Shown here: one piece after another, positions 34,289-45,944 of the stretch
Layout: every line of letters starts with the position of its first letter
Position numbering within the stretch: the stretch's first letter is position 1
Assembly: GCA_015143295.1 (NCBI GenBank)
Contig: CM026559.1
Span: forward strand, 24,938,826 to 25,002,825
From: Tetracentron sinense
Lineage: Eukaryota; Streptophyta; Magnoliopsida; Trochodendrales; Trochodendraceae
Reading direction: 5' to 3'
DNA length: 64,000 bases
Notes under the pieces: model-generated
What the model saw: the letters and a program-made list of their open reading frames with translations, nothing else
Told to the model about the DNA's origin: nothing
The model's database searches: none
Made by a program: the position numbers and the translations under genes

Positions 34289-37200
34289 TAACTCAATTTA
34301 GAACGGTCTGGATATCAGATTTAGGTTAGATTGAGGTTGCAGTAAACCCCATTTCTTCAAGAATCAAAACACCCCTCTACACCCATGTAAAAGAAAACAA
34401 TGGATGACATGGGAGGACTCGTAATATGTAAGGGTTCATAACGTAAAAAGCTAAAACCTCTTTAGAACTGCTATGCCTATTGGGGAGTGGGTTTTGCTAT
34501 TAGTATGGGGAGATGAATAGATATTTATTAATCATTAAATTACAATTAAGTAGATGTGGAGAAAAAGGATAAGAGGTAATTGATGGAGTAATGAACGTGG
34601 GGAGAGAGAAGATTTTGGTGACGTGGATTCACCTATGAAGAGAAGCTTGTGAAGATGAATTTTAGGATGCCACGTCAGCAAGACAAAGTCTAGCTTATTG
34701 GAGTAGATAGATAGTAGTAGTATAGATACTTAATAGTCCATTAGGGTATATGCCTTTGTGAGCCTTATAAGCCCATTATAGTATAAGTATTTATGGGCCA
34801 AATAAATTATTAAGGTTATAAATTGGGCCTTGAAAGTCACCAGGGTTAAATTTATATGGGCCTTAACTACATAAGCCTCTTAGAGTCTAAGTCTTCATGG
34901 GCTTTCCTACACAAGCCATTAGGATCTATGTCTTATGGGCTTACAGGAAATTAGGGTTATATCATTGTGGGCCTTACCTAAAAAAGCCACTAAGGTTGTC
35001 TTTGTAGGCCTTACCTAACAAAGCCCACTAGAGGCTATGTCCTTGTGGGCCTCACATGAGATTACCTACATGAGTAACACATAAGTAGGTACATGTATGA
35101 CACCTAGCAACCCTATGTGAGCAACACCTAAGATATCTACGTGTGTGACAAATAACCTAACCCTACCCTACATGATTAACACATAACCTAGCTCATCTAT
35201 GCCACTTGGGAAGTCTTGAAGGACTCATGTCTTTGTGCTTGAGTGGCCTAGCCACTTGTAGAAACAAAAAAAAATCTATATAAACACCATCCCTCCCTCT
35301 TCTCCCATTTTGGCTCATCATTTTTGGCTAAGGATAAAGAGAAGAGAAGGATTGAGAAATACACAAACCCCTGGAAGAAGATGCTCAGTAGACAAAGAAC
35401 TTATATTTTTGGCTCAATTTGGTTGTCCCTTCATGAAGGTCAGAGTTTACAACTACCTTTTTTTAGTCATTTCTACTAGTTTTGCAACTTAATAGTATAA
35501 TTCGAAATCTTTAGTGTTAATATAATCATAATTAGTTATTTTTATCCTATAGTATATCAAATCTAGTTTCCCAAATGAGCATTCTTGTATCAATACGATT
35601 TTTCTACATTAAGTTATGATTTTTACAAGTTGGATTGGTAATTCTATTTTCTGTCATACCAGAACGATAGTCCTCACTTGTGTAATATATTTCGACCACT
35701 TATGGTTTGAATTAGAAATATTGATAAACATGAAAGTTTTAGCTCTATCTGTATTTTTTCCAACCCAACTTGTCTTATCAATAAAATCATAATATTGAAT
35801 TTACAATGAATTATTTACTACAATGTGTCTACTGTCAAATCAGAATATTAGTCCCAACTTGTTCAATAGATTACGACTAGTTCTGTTTTGAATTTGAGAT
35901 GATTATAAATATGAAAGTTTTACATATACCTGTATTATTTCTAACCCAATTGGTCAGAACATAAAATTCATAAAATTGGATTTATAGTGAATTAATTACT
36001 AAAATGTGTTTGTACTATTTTTCAGAAAATTTGAAATAGTTAGTGTAACTTGATGGTATTTTTGTTACAAATAAATATAGTATAACAACTATATAAAGTA
36101 ATGTTTATAAAATAAATTTTTTGTCTATTTTCAGAAAATATAAGGCACATACGATATTGATATAAAATGAATTTATTAAAAATCTGAGACCGATAGAAGG
36201 TCAGAATTGTACACTATTTTTTTTTCGTATGATATTGAGAAGGAGTTTCTCAATTGGATGTGTATGTGTTTGTGGAATCCCCGGTGTCAGTTTGAGACAA
36301 TGGATGATTTTACAGCTGTGGTCTGAGTTATGATTTGATTTATTTTTACAGCCGTGAGCTGTGTTATGAATAAATGTATGATGTACAATTGTGATTTGAC
36401 GGAGATTCACAACATATACTTATTTGTAATAATTCGATTGGATTTTCTTTTAAAGGGAGATTTTTAACAAATAAAATGTATTTATATATGTATGTTTATG
36501 TATCATTTGGTTATCTAGAAAAGGACCAGTTGAATTCCTATACGAATAATTTGTTACCTTCCGGAGGTCATTAATTATTCATGATAACAACAGGGTGTCT
36601 AGTCTCTTTGGTAGTATGAGGTGTCCTGGAGAATAACATCACTTTTGATATCCGTGTAATTCATTTTATTTGTTCTGAAAAATCTTATGTGTAAAGGTAG
36701 TTGCTGTAGGATTCTAGAGATGGTTGAGGTTCACACGCATGACTTGATTAGGCGATAGATGCGGGGAGTTAAGTGTGATCCTACTTCCGGATTGTTTGAG
36801 GATCCTGCGAAAGTCTGCAGTCATCAAACGTCTGACCAACGTGGAAGTTGACCTTGTTTCTTAAGGGTCTTGGTCAATGGCTACCTGAGCCGGAAAAGAT
36901 GGGTTTTAGGCATTTGATCTTACCCCTTTCTCATCTGGGAGTCAATGGTAATACACCCGATTGGAAAATTAGGATAAGAGAAGACGCCCGACCTGCGATA
37001 AAAGGTTGTGTTTGGGTACTGATCAGTGGTTCTCACAGTTAACCAAGACTATAATCAGTCGTGTTCCTCGTCACTCTAGATGAATACACTACCATGTTTG
37101 TTATATATCTCATGATGCATGATTATTTAGTATGAGTTACGGTGTGGTTATTTAATTTGACTTACAATTTATTTCTTATCCTGATACACGGTTAATATTG

Positions 37201-37644
37201 TTTCATATGAAGTGAGTTCTAATTATCTCGTATTCAGATTTTATCGTTATATTTTTAATTAAAACTGTATTATTATATCAATGACTGCTCCTTGGTAGTG
37301 TAAGCTATTACTGGATGATTCCCTTCGCTCACCCTTCCTTTCATCCCTCCAGGTGACTTTATAGACCAGTCAGAGTTTGATGAGTGCTAGGATGTAGAAG
37401 GCATAGAAGAGTTCATCGACTGAGGACCTATGTGGAGTTGATCGGGTGGATCAAGCTTCTACAGGATTTGTTCAAGGTGTTATATTTTGTTTTATATTCA
37501 GTTTGTATTTCAAACACTTGTATGGTTAGATACCTATTTAAATTACCATGTTATATATATATATATTATTATATCCAAACTATCTATGTTATTCACTTGT
37601 ATGGTTTGAGTTCTTAAGATTCGTGTGAGATTTTGGGGTGTGAC
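34289..37644 (+). repeat. Probable Tekay-like LTR, plus strand; left end unresolved
   Basis: The right end TTTTGGGGTGTGACA at 37644 matches the terminal style of the two other Tekay-like LTRs here (TTTTGGGTCGCGACA and TTTCGGGGCGTTACA, coding strand). TATATAAA at 35277-35284 with a following CTCATTTTGG-like leader gives plus orientation. Degenerate 45-50-bp repeats around GTGGGCCTTACCTAA lie at 34745-35055. The interval 35460-36170 is A/T-rich with two diverged direct repeats (GAAAGTTTTA ... CCAACCCAA). I could not find the TG end or a target duplication, so the first few hundred bases may not belong to it. Confidence 0.5.
35277..35284 (+). promoter_or_regulatory. TATA box of the plus-strand Tekay-like LTR
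   Basis: TATATAAA followed by ACACCATCCCTCC and a leader rich in GAAGAGAAGG, as in LTR promoters. Confidence 0.5.
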
Positions 37645-38810
37645 AAGAATAGTAGCTGATTTTGTTAGGGATGATGGGCAGTGGAATTGGGAGGCTATTG
37701 GTGATCTTATTCCTCCCCATTTTATGCACTAGATGCATGCCCAGATTTTTTTCCACTCCCTTGGTATGGAAGATCAACTTGTGTGGGGTGAATTGAGTAA
37801 TGGGTGTTTCGCCACCAGCTCGACCTATCGATTGTTGGACATGGACGCTAATCCTAGCCAGGGGACTCATTGGACGACAATTTGGAAGCTTCCAGGGCCT
37901 TAGACAATCAGATTTTTAATTTGTCTTGCCAAGAGAGAAAAATTATTAACTAATCAAGCAAGAGTAAAGAGACACATTACTCAGGACATCATCTATAGTG
38001 TTTGTGCTTGTCAAACTGTGGACACCTTGCATGTTCTCAGAGACTATGAAAGGGCAAAATGTATTTGGGTAGCACTGGTGGTGGGACATGAACAACAACA
38101 TTTTTTCTCTCTTGGGGGGCTGGGGGATTGGATTGACTTTAATATTTTGGGACGAGGTAAAGAAGGGGAAGCTAAACAAAAATGACAGATTTTATTTTAT
38201 CAAACGATGTGGAACCTATGGAAGTGGAGGAATAAGGCGCTTTTTGAGCTGAATTGGGTCCTACCAATAGATTTGGTAGTTCACATTACATTTCGGGCTA
38301 AAGAGGTGGAGAGGTCATAGGGTTGTGATCCTTTAAAGCGCCCTAAACAATAGACTGTTATCAGTTGGTCCTTTCCACCAGCAGGTTTGGTTAAAATAAA
38401 TAGAAATGGTTGCTCCAAGGGAAACCCGGGTTCGGCTAGTGGCGGAGGTAGTATTCGAGATGAGGCAAGTCAATGACTAGTTAGGTTTGTTTATCACTGT
38501 GGTATCTGCATGGTAACAACAGTTGAGCTTTGGGCAGTGTTTAATGGGCTAAATATGGCTTGGGATAGAGGCTATAAACAAGTGATTTTAGAGTTGGACT
38601 CCACGACTGTACTTTTGGCTCTAAAGAAGAATGTTTCAAGAAAGGGACTAGGTTGCTGACTGGTTGGCTAATCATGGTCTAAACGGTCTCCTTGGCCTCA
38701 CCATTTTTGAGGAACCAATGGAGGGACTGAAGCCTTTCATGAGGAATGATGTAGTAGGAGTTATTTTAACTAGGTTTTCTTCTGTGTTAACTGTGGGATT
38801 TGTGAGAGTA
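37645..38810 (+). pseudogene. LINE (L1-type) ORF2 3' half, decayed
   Basis: Frames on the plus strand read ADFVRDDGQWNWE and FATSSTYRLLDM, a degenerate zinc-binding RT-associated segment (CQTVDTLHVLRDYERAKCIW) and a plant LINE RNase H: VKINRNGCSKGNPGSASGGG, then ELWAVFNGLNMAWDRGY and ILELDSTTVLLAL. The first catalytic aspartate of RNase H appears replaced (NRNG where NxDG is usual). Several in-frame stops are present. The 5' side is cut by the LTR ending at 37644 and the 3' side by the copia LTR at 38811. Confidence 0.75.
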
Positions 38811-40980
38811 TGCCTCTTTTTAATTTTAGAAAAATAGTTCTTGGATGGGGGGGGGGGGGGGGCATACATCGAATCCCAAGATCTGACTAAGATTCTAATT
38901 GATTTTATTCAATGAAGGTTGAAATAACAATCACCTTTGCGACTTTGAAATTGTTAAGTCAAATCCACGTTAGAACAATACTTGCAAAACTTCACAAGTG
39001 TAAAGTCTCTTTCGCGATCCACACGAACCTTCTTTTTCTATTAAAGCTTTTTCTAATGGAAGCTAATGGTCCTTCCAAATCCAACTCTAGGATCTTAAAC
39101 TAAAGATCATTTCTTGAAGAACAAGAATTATTCTTGATTTTCTTCTTCTTGATAATCAAACTAGAAAACAAGAGAGAAGAGAAGGGGGAGGTGTGACAGT
39201 ACATATCCTAGAGGGAGAGAGAAGTGGGCATTAGCTTGAGGAGAGGAGAGGGAGAGAAAAACATGGAGAATATTATGTCTCCAAGGGTGGGCGTCCAATC
39301 CTTTAAATAGACTTCTCTTGGATTGCTTGCAATCCAAGACTCCTTTTCGTAGTCCAATTAGGTTTACTCAATAATTTTCTTATTGATCATTCTCCTAATT
39401 AATTAGGATTAATCTTAAAAGAAACTAACTTTATCCACTAGTAACTAACTAATCTTATCCTTATCTAATAAGGAATCTTTAATTAGTAACTAACTAATTA
39501 TTGATTAGTAACAAACTAATGGAATTCCTAACAATTAGGGAATCTTTAATTAGTAAATAACTAACTAACTAACTTTATCCTTATCTAATAAAGATTTTAG
39601 TAATTAGAAACTAATTAAACAAAGGCTTCCTCCTTGGAGTGGGCGTCTCACCCTAGGTGGGCCCCACTTGCACATGCCCCTTAGGGTTTCCAAAACCCTA
39701 AAGGTCACTTTTGATATTTTATCAAAATCCCTAATGGGTCTTACCTATTTGGTTTATCGCATTCAATGTGATTTGACCTTTTAGAGCTTCACTATACCAT
39801 ATAGTGATTACTTGGAGAAATTAATTATAATTAAATTGAAAGCTTTAAGAAGGTCCTAGTGTGTGAGATGTAAATGGATCTCTTATTTCTGGTTATGAGA
39901 CCAAATACTTTACCTTTTTGGTTGAAGCATTGTTGCTAGGAAACACTTTCCTAAAACTCTATTAGGATCATAGAATTTTATCTGTTCCTGGATTTCCACC
40001 AATCACAATAATGTCCATTAACACAATGTGACTAACCTCTAGAAATTAGAGAATTGTTTGTAAGTACTATCTCACAATATATTTAAAAATAAATCCTTCC
40101 ACATTCCGATATCACATGTAAGCTTCCGGGATTGGAACAAGTCCACTGTCTAGTCCATAGCTTATGAATAGAACTCTTTCTCATGAATACTTTTTCATTG
40201 AACTGAACTTCCAAAACACTTTTGAAGAAACATTAGAAAAGAACTGACATATATATATATATATTTATATATACTTTTCCATATTGAAAATATTAACTTC
40301 GATAAAGACTATTCTACCGAAAAGTACCAATACTGGATTTAACAGTTTAGTTCAACAAGTATTACCTTGATATCATTATCTCAAATTAAGGAGTTGTGGA
40401 TTCCTTATTGAGTGTTTACACACTTCTCTAAACATTGTGTACATGACCCAATGTACCCGGAGTTAGTCCTGTGAACTGGACATTGCCAATTGACACATCA
40501 AAGCCATATAGACAAATGTTTGAGAAGAAGTTAACATCTCAAGTCTAAGGACAATTTGTTGAATGAATAACCTTAATACAATTTAACAGTGTATTCCATA
40601 GGGTATCCACTAGTGACCTCGTTCAATATTATGTACTTGCTACATATACTCACATGTTAGTCAAGAGTCAACATTCTCTGTGAATGAGATTCATCACACT
40701 ATCTTATAGAACTACACATGTGCAAGTCATGATGAAGTACGACGCCCAACCAGTACTCTAAAGGATTCGAACAATATTAGGTTTACAAGGAATTGGAAAA
40801 TCATATCTCCTCGCAACCTTTGCATGATTTTCCTACAATGTTACCTATGGAACTTTATGTCATCATCAAATGAGACAGTAATTGTTATAAATACCCTTTA
40901 TAGTTGGTCATATGGATATGATGTTTGTCTAATCAACATAGAAAAGTCTCTTATTGGATTTCGAGGGCATATATGTCCAA
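38811..40980 (-). repeat. Ty1/copia LTR, copy 1 (solo or fragment), minus orientation
   Basis: About 2.17 kb matching 54917-57098 over nearly its whole length, from TGCCTCTTTTTAATTTTAG to GGGCATATATGTCCAA. On the minus strand the family starts TGTTGGACATATATGCCC; here the outermost bases are altered (TCCAAAA). It contains a run of 17 G at about 38848, where copy 2 has six. The right flank is not the PPT seen after copy 2 and no matching GAGTA duplication is visible, so it is a fragment or decayed solo LTR. Confidence 0.75.
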
Positions 40981-42203
40981 AAATTTGTCTCCTCTCCCCC
41001 ATTAAACCAAAAAAAAGGAAAAAAAAAAAAACAGATGTAGAGACCTATTAATCTATTGGAGGTGTCTTAGGAGATTGTGATAAGAGGGGTAGAGCGAATA
41101 TAGGGAGGTGTTGATCCATTAGATACAAATGATTTTTTTTAGGAGATTGTGGCAAGAGGGAAAGAGAGAGATTATAGAGACGTATTAATCCATGGTAGGG
41201 ACTCTAGGGGGTTGTAATAAGAGGGATAGAGAGTGTAGAGATTTATTTATTATTAATTTTTTTTTTTACTCTGTGCATTGCATGAGGTCTTTGCTAGTGA
41301 AAATAAAAAACAGACAACTAGAAAATACAATTATTTCGAAAAAGAGTGTCATTTTACACATTTCCAATATGGGCTTTTTTTACAATATAAAGCACACACG
41401 CTGTTATACATGCCTAACCCAAGAAATAATATGGTGAATAACAATCCCAATCGAATGAGACTTTGATACCAAAGAAAGTAGGTGATGCAGTTGAAACTGT
41501 CAACCGGATGGCTCAAACTTGTTAGTACACATAAATAAATAATTAAATGCAAACTAACAGAAAGATTTTAATATTAGAGATAGATAGAGCTAGTTAGACC
41601 TTGATTTAAGGAGAAAATACATTTATACCCTTGAGGTTTGACGAAAATACACATAGCCCCTCAGGTTTCAGAAAATACATTAGGTACCCCTACTTTTCAA
41701 AATATTGACACTTACACCCCTTCCATCAGTTGACTGTTAGTCAACTGATGAAATGATGATGTCATGAGCTAAAATGGTATGAACTACCAAAAATACCCTC
41801 TCTAAAGTTGTCATTTTCCATTTTTCTCATGTACTCCATTTATTTTTAAATGAAATCAAATCCTCTAGGGTGATCACGTGTCCTTTTTGACACCCCTTGA
41901 GGTGGCCACATGTCCTTCTTGACACCCCTTGAGGTAGCCACGTGTCCTTTTTGACACTCCTTAAATGGGGTTAGATTCACCCACCCCTATGGTTCACCCG
42001 CCCATTGTTGCTTTTTTTTTTTCTAAATATTAATTCTTTTTTTAAAATTTAATAATTATTTTAAAGACTTTTTTAATTAGTAAGGTGTGGTTGGGAGTAG
42101 CACACTAATGGGTTATATAACTTGTGGATAATTATCAGTTTAATGTCTTTAATTTTGATAATGTTTAATCTCAATTTATATTAGCATGAGATCTTATCAC
42201 TCT
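40981..42203. other. Repeat-derived intergenic DNA
   Basis: No gene. It holds three diverged ~70-bp repeats around GGAGATTGTGATAAGAGGG (41035-41240), a 12-bp perfect hairpin at 41724-41750 in a CCCCTCAGGTTT/GAAAATACA context typical of small DNA elements (about 41610-41850), three GACACCCCTTGAGGT(G/A)GCCACGTGTCC repeats (41870-41960), and one copy of the GATTCACCCACCCCTA module also found in P450 intron 1 (41980-42005). Confidence 0.5.
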
Positions 42204-42208
42204 CCCAT

Positions 42209-44582
42209 TGTGAGCACGAGATTTCACTCCCTCGGGAAAATGTGTCACGGGATTTAGAGTCGCTACCTATTAATTCAGAAGAGATAAGTCCCCGGGAAAT
42301 GTTGGATAAGGCTTGGTCTGAGATCAGGGATCGGGGTAAGAGGTTCGGTTAAGTTCGGGGAAGGGGTTAGGCACCCCGACACTTCCACACTTGGTGATTC
42401 CCTACTTGCTAGGTTTAAGCCAAAATAATTCAATGTTAATCGAATGCCTTTAGTGTTTAAGTTAATACTAACCGAAAGAAAGTAAAAGCTAACTAGGGTC
42501 GGGCCTGTGTTGGGCTGCCTACGTACTCATATCGGGGTGAGATCAGACCGAACGTAGTTCTAGCACTTGAGCCGGTGCTAAGGCGAGGGGGCGTGTGTGT
42601 GTGCACCAAAAGGTGGCTAATGGACCTAATCCGATAGATTAGGGTTTTGCTTGACCGAGGTTGGTCAATGTGCAAAGGGTTGGACCCGGTAGGCGGAGAG
42701 GTAGTCCGGTAGACTAGGGTGAGGCCCGGTAGGCCAAGGGTGAAGCCCGGAGGCAAAGGGATGTGTTAACCGAGGGCTAGGGTTACTAATCGGGGTTAAG
42801 AGGATGTTAACTGTGGTTAGGATTGCTAACCAAGGTTAAAATAGTCTAAGAGTTGATTTTTTGGTCTTTTGCATTTTTAGGGATTTTTTCATATTTTTTG
42901 TGGGGTTAAGTGGTGCTTAACTATGGTTAAAAATTAACCGAGGACCGTTTTATCCATGGTTAAGGGTCAAGGTCAGTCAAAAGTGGGCCCAAAGGATATG
43001 GCAGGGCCTAGAGTGGCCTCCCACCAGGTTTCGGCCCTACTCAAAGCCCAACATCAAAAAATTTCAAAATGGAGGTAATCGGATTACCTCTATTTCTGTA
43101 ATTTTTTAACCTGGGTTTGAGATGGTGTAACTGTAGTTAGGGACCTCCCCTAGGTAAAGTAAAGGCAAGGTTGGAAGGTTGGGAGTGCCATCTTTCCAAC
43201 GGAGCAGGTGGCAGGTCCAACAGATCATAGGTGTAGGCCCCACAGGGGCTCAAAGTTTGCAAAAACAAACACTGTAGAGTCGGCAGTTGAATTGCCGACA
43301 CCTTGAACAGGATTTTTACCAGAGTTTAGGACTCCGGTAACTAGGGTTAGGCTTGGCTTCAAGCCCTGAAATTTTGCAAGCATATAGAGGGGTCTTTGGG
43401 CTTTCCAACAAGCCTGGGGTGGACCCCATAGCTCAAGGCATGTGGGCTCCATAGGGGCCTGAAGTTACTACAAAATAAGCCCAAGTGTCGGTAAACTAAA
43501 TGGGGACAGAGGGTTTTTAGGCTAATTTCAGGGTTTCGGTAATTTGATTACCGACCATTAGCAGTTTTTGTAAAAAACTTGTTTTCCCCCCACTGGCTTT
43601 GAGCCAACAGGGATCCAAAGGTTCCCTCATGGACTGAGGGACCTCTAGACCCTATGGGTAGTACCAAACATGCTAGGGAGGGTGTTGCACCCGTATACAA
43701 GAACCTCGAGGGGTTCCCTATGCTTACAGGAAGCTGAAAGGGACCCTGTCCTCGGTTCGATGCTGAACTAACAATAAAAAATGGGACCCTTGGATCAGGA
43801 CCAGGGGTCCCTTACAGCCAGAACAGAGAAAGAGGGGGTGAGGGGGTAGCCCTACCCTTAGTGGGATGCAACCGTGGTGTGCAGAGGTGGTGGTGGCTGT
43901 GCATGTCCAACAATGGTGTTAGGGGATCAAGGGTAGGCCTGAGGGGAGTCCTAGAGGAGGCTGGGACCCTTCCTGAAGGATTGGTGGAGGTTCAGGCAGG
44001 CTGAGAGCAACTGGGCAGGGTTTGGACGTGGAAAATGAAGGATGATTTTTGCATGGGGGAGGTTGGTATTTATAGAAGAGGTGGGAGGATTGCCCAGGGG
44101 TATTTCAGGCATTTAGGATGGTCAAGGATACCAATGGGGGAGGTTCCAAGTGGCCAGGATGGCTGTAGTGCAGTCTGCATACGTGATTTCTGCAAATCCA
44201 GAAATGTCGGTAATTGGATTACCTTCATTCCCAAATCAGGCTAATTTGGAATGTAGGTAATTCGATTACCGACATTATGGTTTTTATGCTATTTCGGGCC
44301 AGGCCCAATTTCACTTGGGCCAAAAGCATTGTGGGCACCTATTTTGGGGTTTTCCCGCCCAAACTCGAGTTTGGAGGTTGTGGGTCCCACCCATGTGATC
44401 CTCATGGGTTGAGGTGGGTCCAAGTGTGGACCCCACAGGCTATGGGCTTTAGGACTTGAGGATTTTCTTGAATGGGTTGTGTAGTGGGCCGTGAGCCTAT
44501 AGGGCTTGTCCTAGGTCTTGGGCTAGGATTTAGCTAGGGTTTAGTCTAAGATTTGGGGGAGTGTAAAAATTGGGTGCTTACA
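42209..44582 (-). mobile_element. Solo LTR of a Tat/Ogre-like element, with CCCAT target duplication
   Basis: 2374 bp. On the minus strand it starts TGTAAGCACCCAATTTTTACAC at 44582 and ends ...GTGCTCACA at 42209, clearly related to the Ogre LTR termini (TGTCAGCACCC ... TGCTCACA). CCCAT lies directly on both sides (42204-42208 and 44583-44587), a perfect 5-bp target duplication. No internal region remains, so it arose by LTR-LTR recombination. A TATAAATACC promoter lies at 44065-44074 on the minus strand, and four GGTAAT-GATTACC palindromes lie inside it. All ORFs across it look incidental. Confidence 0.9.
43074..44270. repeat. Four GGTAATNNGATTACC-type palindromes in the solo Tat-like LTR
   Basis: 15-bp near-palindromes at 43074-43088, 43538-43552, 44209-44223 and 44256-44270, with middle bases varying, plus half sites (GGTAACTAGGG) near 43338. 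Two lie just upstream of the TATA box on the coding strand. Confidence 0.7.
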
Positions 44583-44587
44583 CCCAT

Positions 44588-45060
44588 CATCTAATGACGT
44601 TGTTGTATCATCTAATAAGATCATCAAATGAGGTTGTTGTATCATCTAATGAGGTTGTTGCAGATCAACGACTATGATCCGTTAAACATGCCATAATCAC
44701 CTCTTTATTCGACGGATCATTGATATCAAGTCTTAACATACACTCTAATCATATCACCAATAGTTGAATGCAACTCACCAATTGTTGAATGACAAGTTGC
44801 ATGCTCACTCAATGTAATTTGGTGCCACTCGATACCAACAATTCCCACAAGAGCTTGGAATCTGTTTAGGTCTGACAGCTAAGGGTGACAATGGGTCGGC
44901 CCATCTTAGTCGGTTTCCAATGACCTTTTTGGTTTTGACCCAACCATAACCCTACTCCGATCCATTATATATAGGCTGTGAAATAAAATTGGAACCCGGT
45001 CCAAATAATCAACTGAACCGTTGAAATTTGGATGGGTGAAATTGCCATCCTTAGCTACAC
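44588..45060. other. Intergenic DNA without a recognised feature
   Basis: About 470 bp. It begins with a short imperfect repeat of CATCTAATGAGGTTGTTGTAT (44588-44660). No ORF of interest. Confidence 0.4.
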
Positions 45061-45270
45061 GGCATGGGATTGTCTCTGGCATATGCCAAAATTTTGGTCT
45101 CGAGCTTCCACACATCATCCGACATGTGGTGAGAAATGGGGAGGAGTCATTTCATTTTCTTCTCATGATTTTGACTTCTCCCCATTTGATATCTTTCCCC
45201 TTTTTTAATCGCCAGGTGATGTGTGGGGGCTCGAGACTAATATTCTGGCATGTGCTAGAGAATCCCATGC
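45061..45270. mobile_element. Inverted-repeat element (MITE-like) upstream of the P450 gene, first copy
   Basis: Terminal inverted repeats: left GCATGGGATTGTCTCTGGCA, right ...TGCTAGAGAATCCCATGC, continuing inward through GGTCTCGAGC and GCTCGAGAC. About 210 bp, no coding capacity. The superfamily was not determined because no clear target duplication was found. Confidence 0.65.
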
Positions 45271-45285
45271 AATGTAGCTAGGGGT

Positions 45286-45637
45286 GGCAAGGGATTGTCT
45301 TTGATAGATGCCAGAAAAATGGTCTCGGACATCCATACATCATCTAACATGTGGGGATAAAAAGTGGGAAAGATATCAAGTAGGAAGAAGTAAAAAATAT
45401 GAGAAAAAATTGAAATGACTTTTTCCTTTTTTCTAGCCACATTTCGGATGATGTGTGAGCCAGAACCAAATTTACATCATCCCACATGTGGGGATAAAAA
45501 GTGGGAAAGATATAAGTAGGGAGAAGTAAAAAATATGGGGAAAAAATAAAATAACTTTTTCCTTTTTTCTTGCCACATTTCAGATGATGTGTGACCCGGA
45601 ACCAAATTTCTGGCATCTGCTAGAGACAATCCATGCC
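45286..45637. mobile_element. Inverted-repeat element (MITE-like), second copy with internal duplication
   Basis: Ends GGCAAGGGATTGTCTTTGAT and ...CTAGAGACAATCCATGCC; same family as 45061-45270. An internal segment of about 120 bp (CATGTGGGGATAAAAAGTGG to GATGTGTGA) is present twice in tandem (about 45350-45465 and 45485-45600). Confidence 0.65.
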
Positions 45638-45944
45638 ATGCATATCGAGACTTCTGTAAGATATCGAAGGGTGGGCATGTGATGTTGACCGGTGATTGTG
45701 CTTGCAGTGTTAAATCAAGAGCTAAATGTCTCGTGAGAGATACCATTCTTCAGCAAACCACCACATATTCTACTCTTTCCTTCTTAACGCATCTTTTGTT
45801 TTTGTTGGATTTTTATTCAAACACAAAACTAAAGTTGCATTACATTTCTGTGTCTCTTCATTTCCTTAGAGTTGAAATAACGTTCATGAATACCGCACTA
45901 TAAATGAGGATCATCACGGTGATATCATATACGGGAGAGAGAGA
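45638..45944 (+). promoter_or_regulatory. Putative core promoter of the P450 gene
   Basis: TATAAA lies at 45899-45904, 41 bp before the start codon, implying a very short 5' UTR if it is used. About 260 bp separate it from the nearest upstream inverted-repeat element. No other site is claimed. Confidence 0.5.

Noticed and set aside
36203-37649. AGAAT before TGTACAC at 36208 and after GTGTGACA at 37644 as a target duplication of a 1.4-kb solo LTR
   Set aside because: The LTR promoter (TATATAAA at 35277) and related LTR structure show the LTR extends left of 36208; a 5-bp match in A/T-rich DNA is easily chance.
41459-41475. Minus-strand TGGTATCAAAGTC as a retrotransposon PBS
   Set aside because: No LTR end (CA) directly beside it and no coding region of an element nearby.
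44035-44459. Short plus-strand open frames in the solo Tat-like LTR
   Set aside because: They lie inside a non-coding LTR defined by its target duplication and show no family motif.
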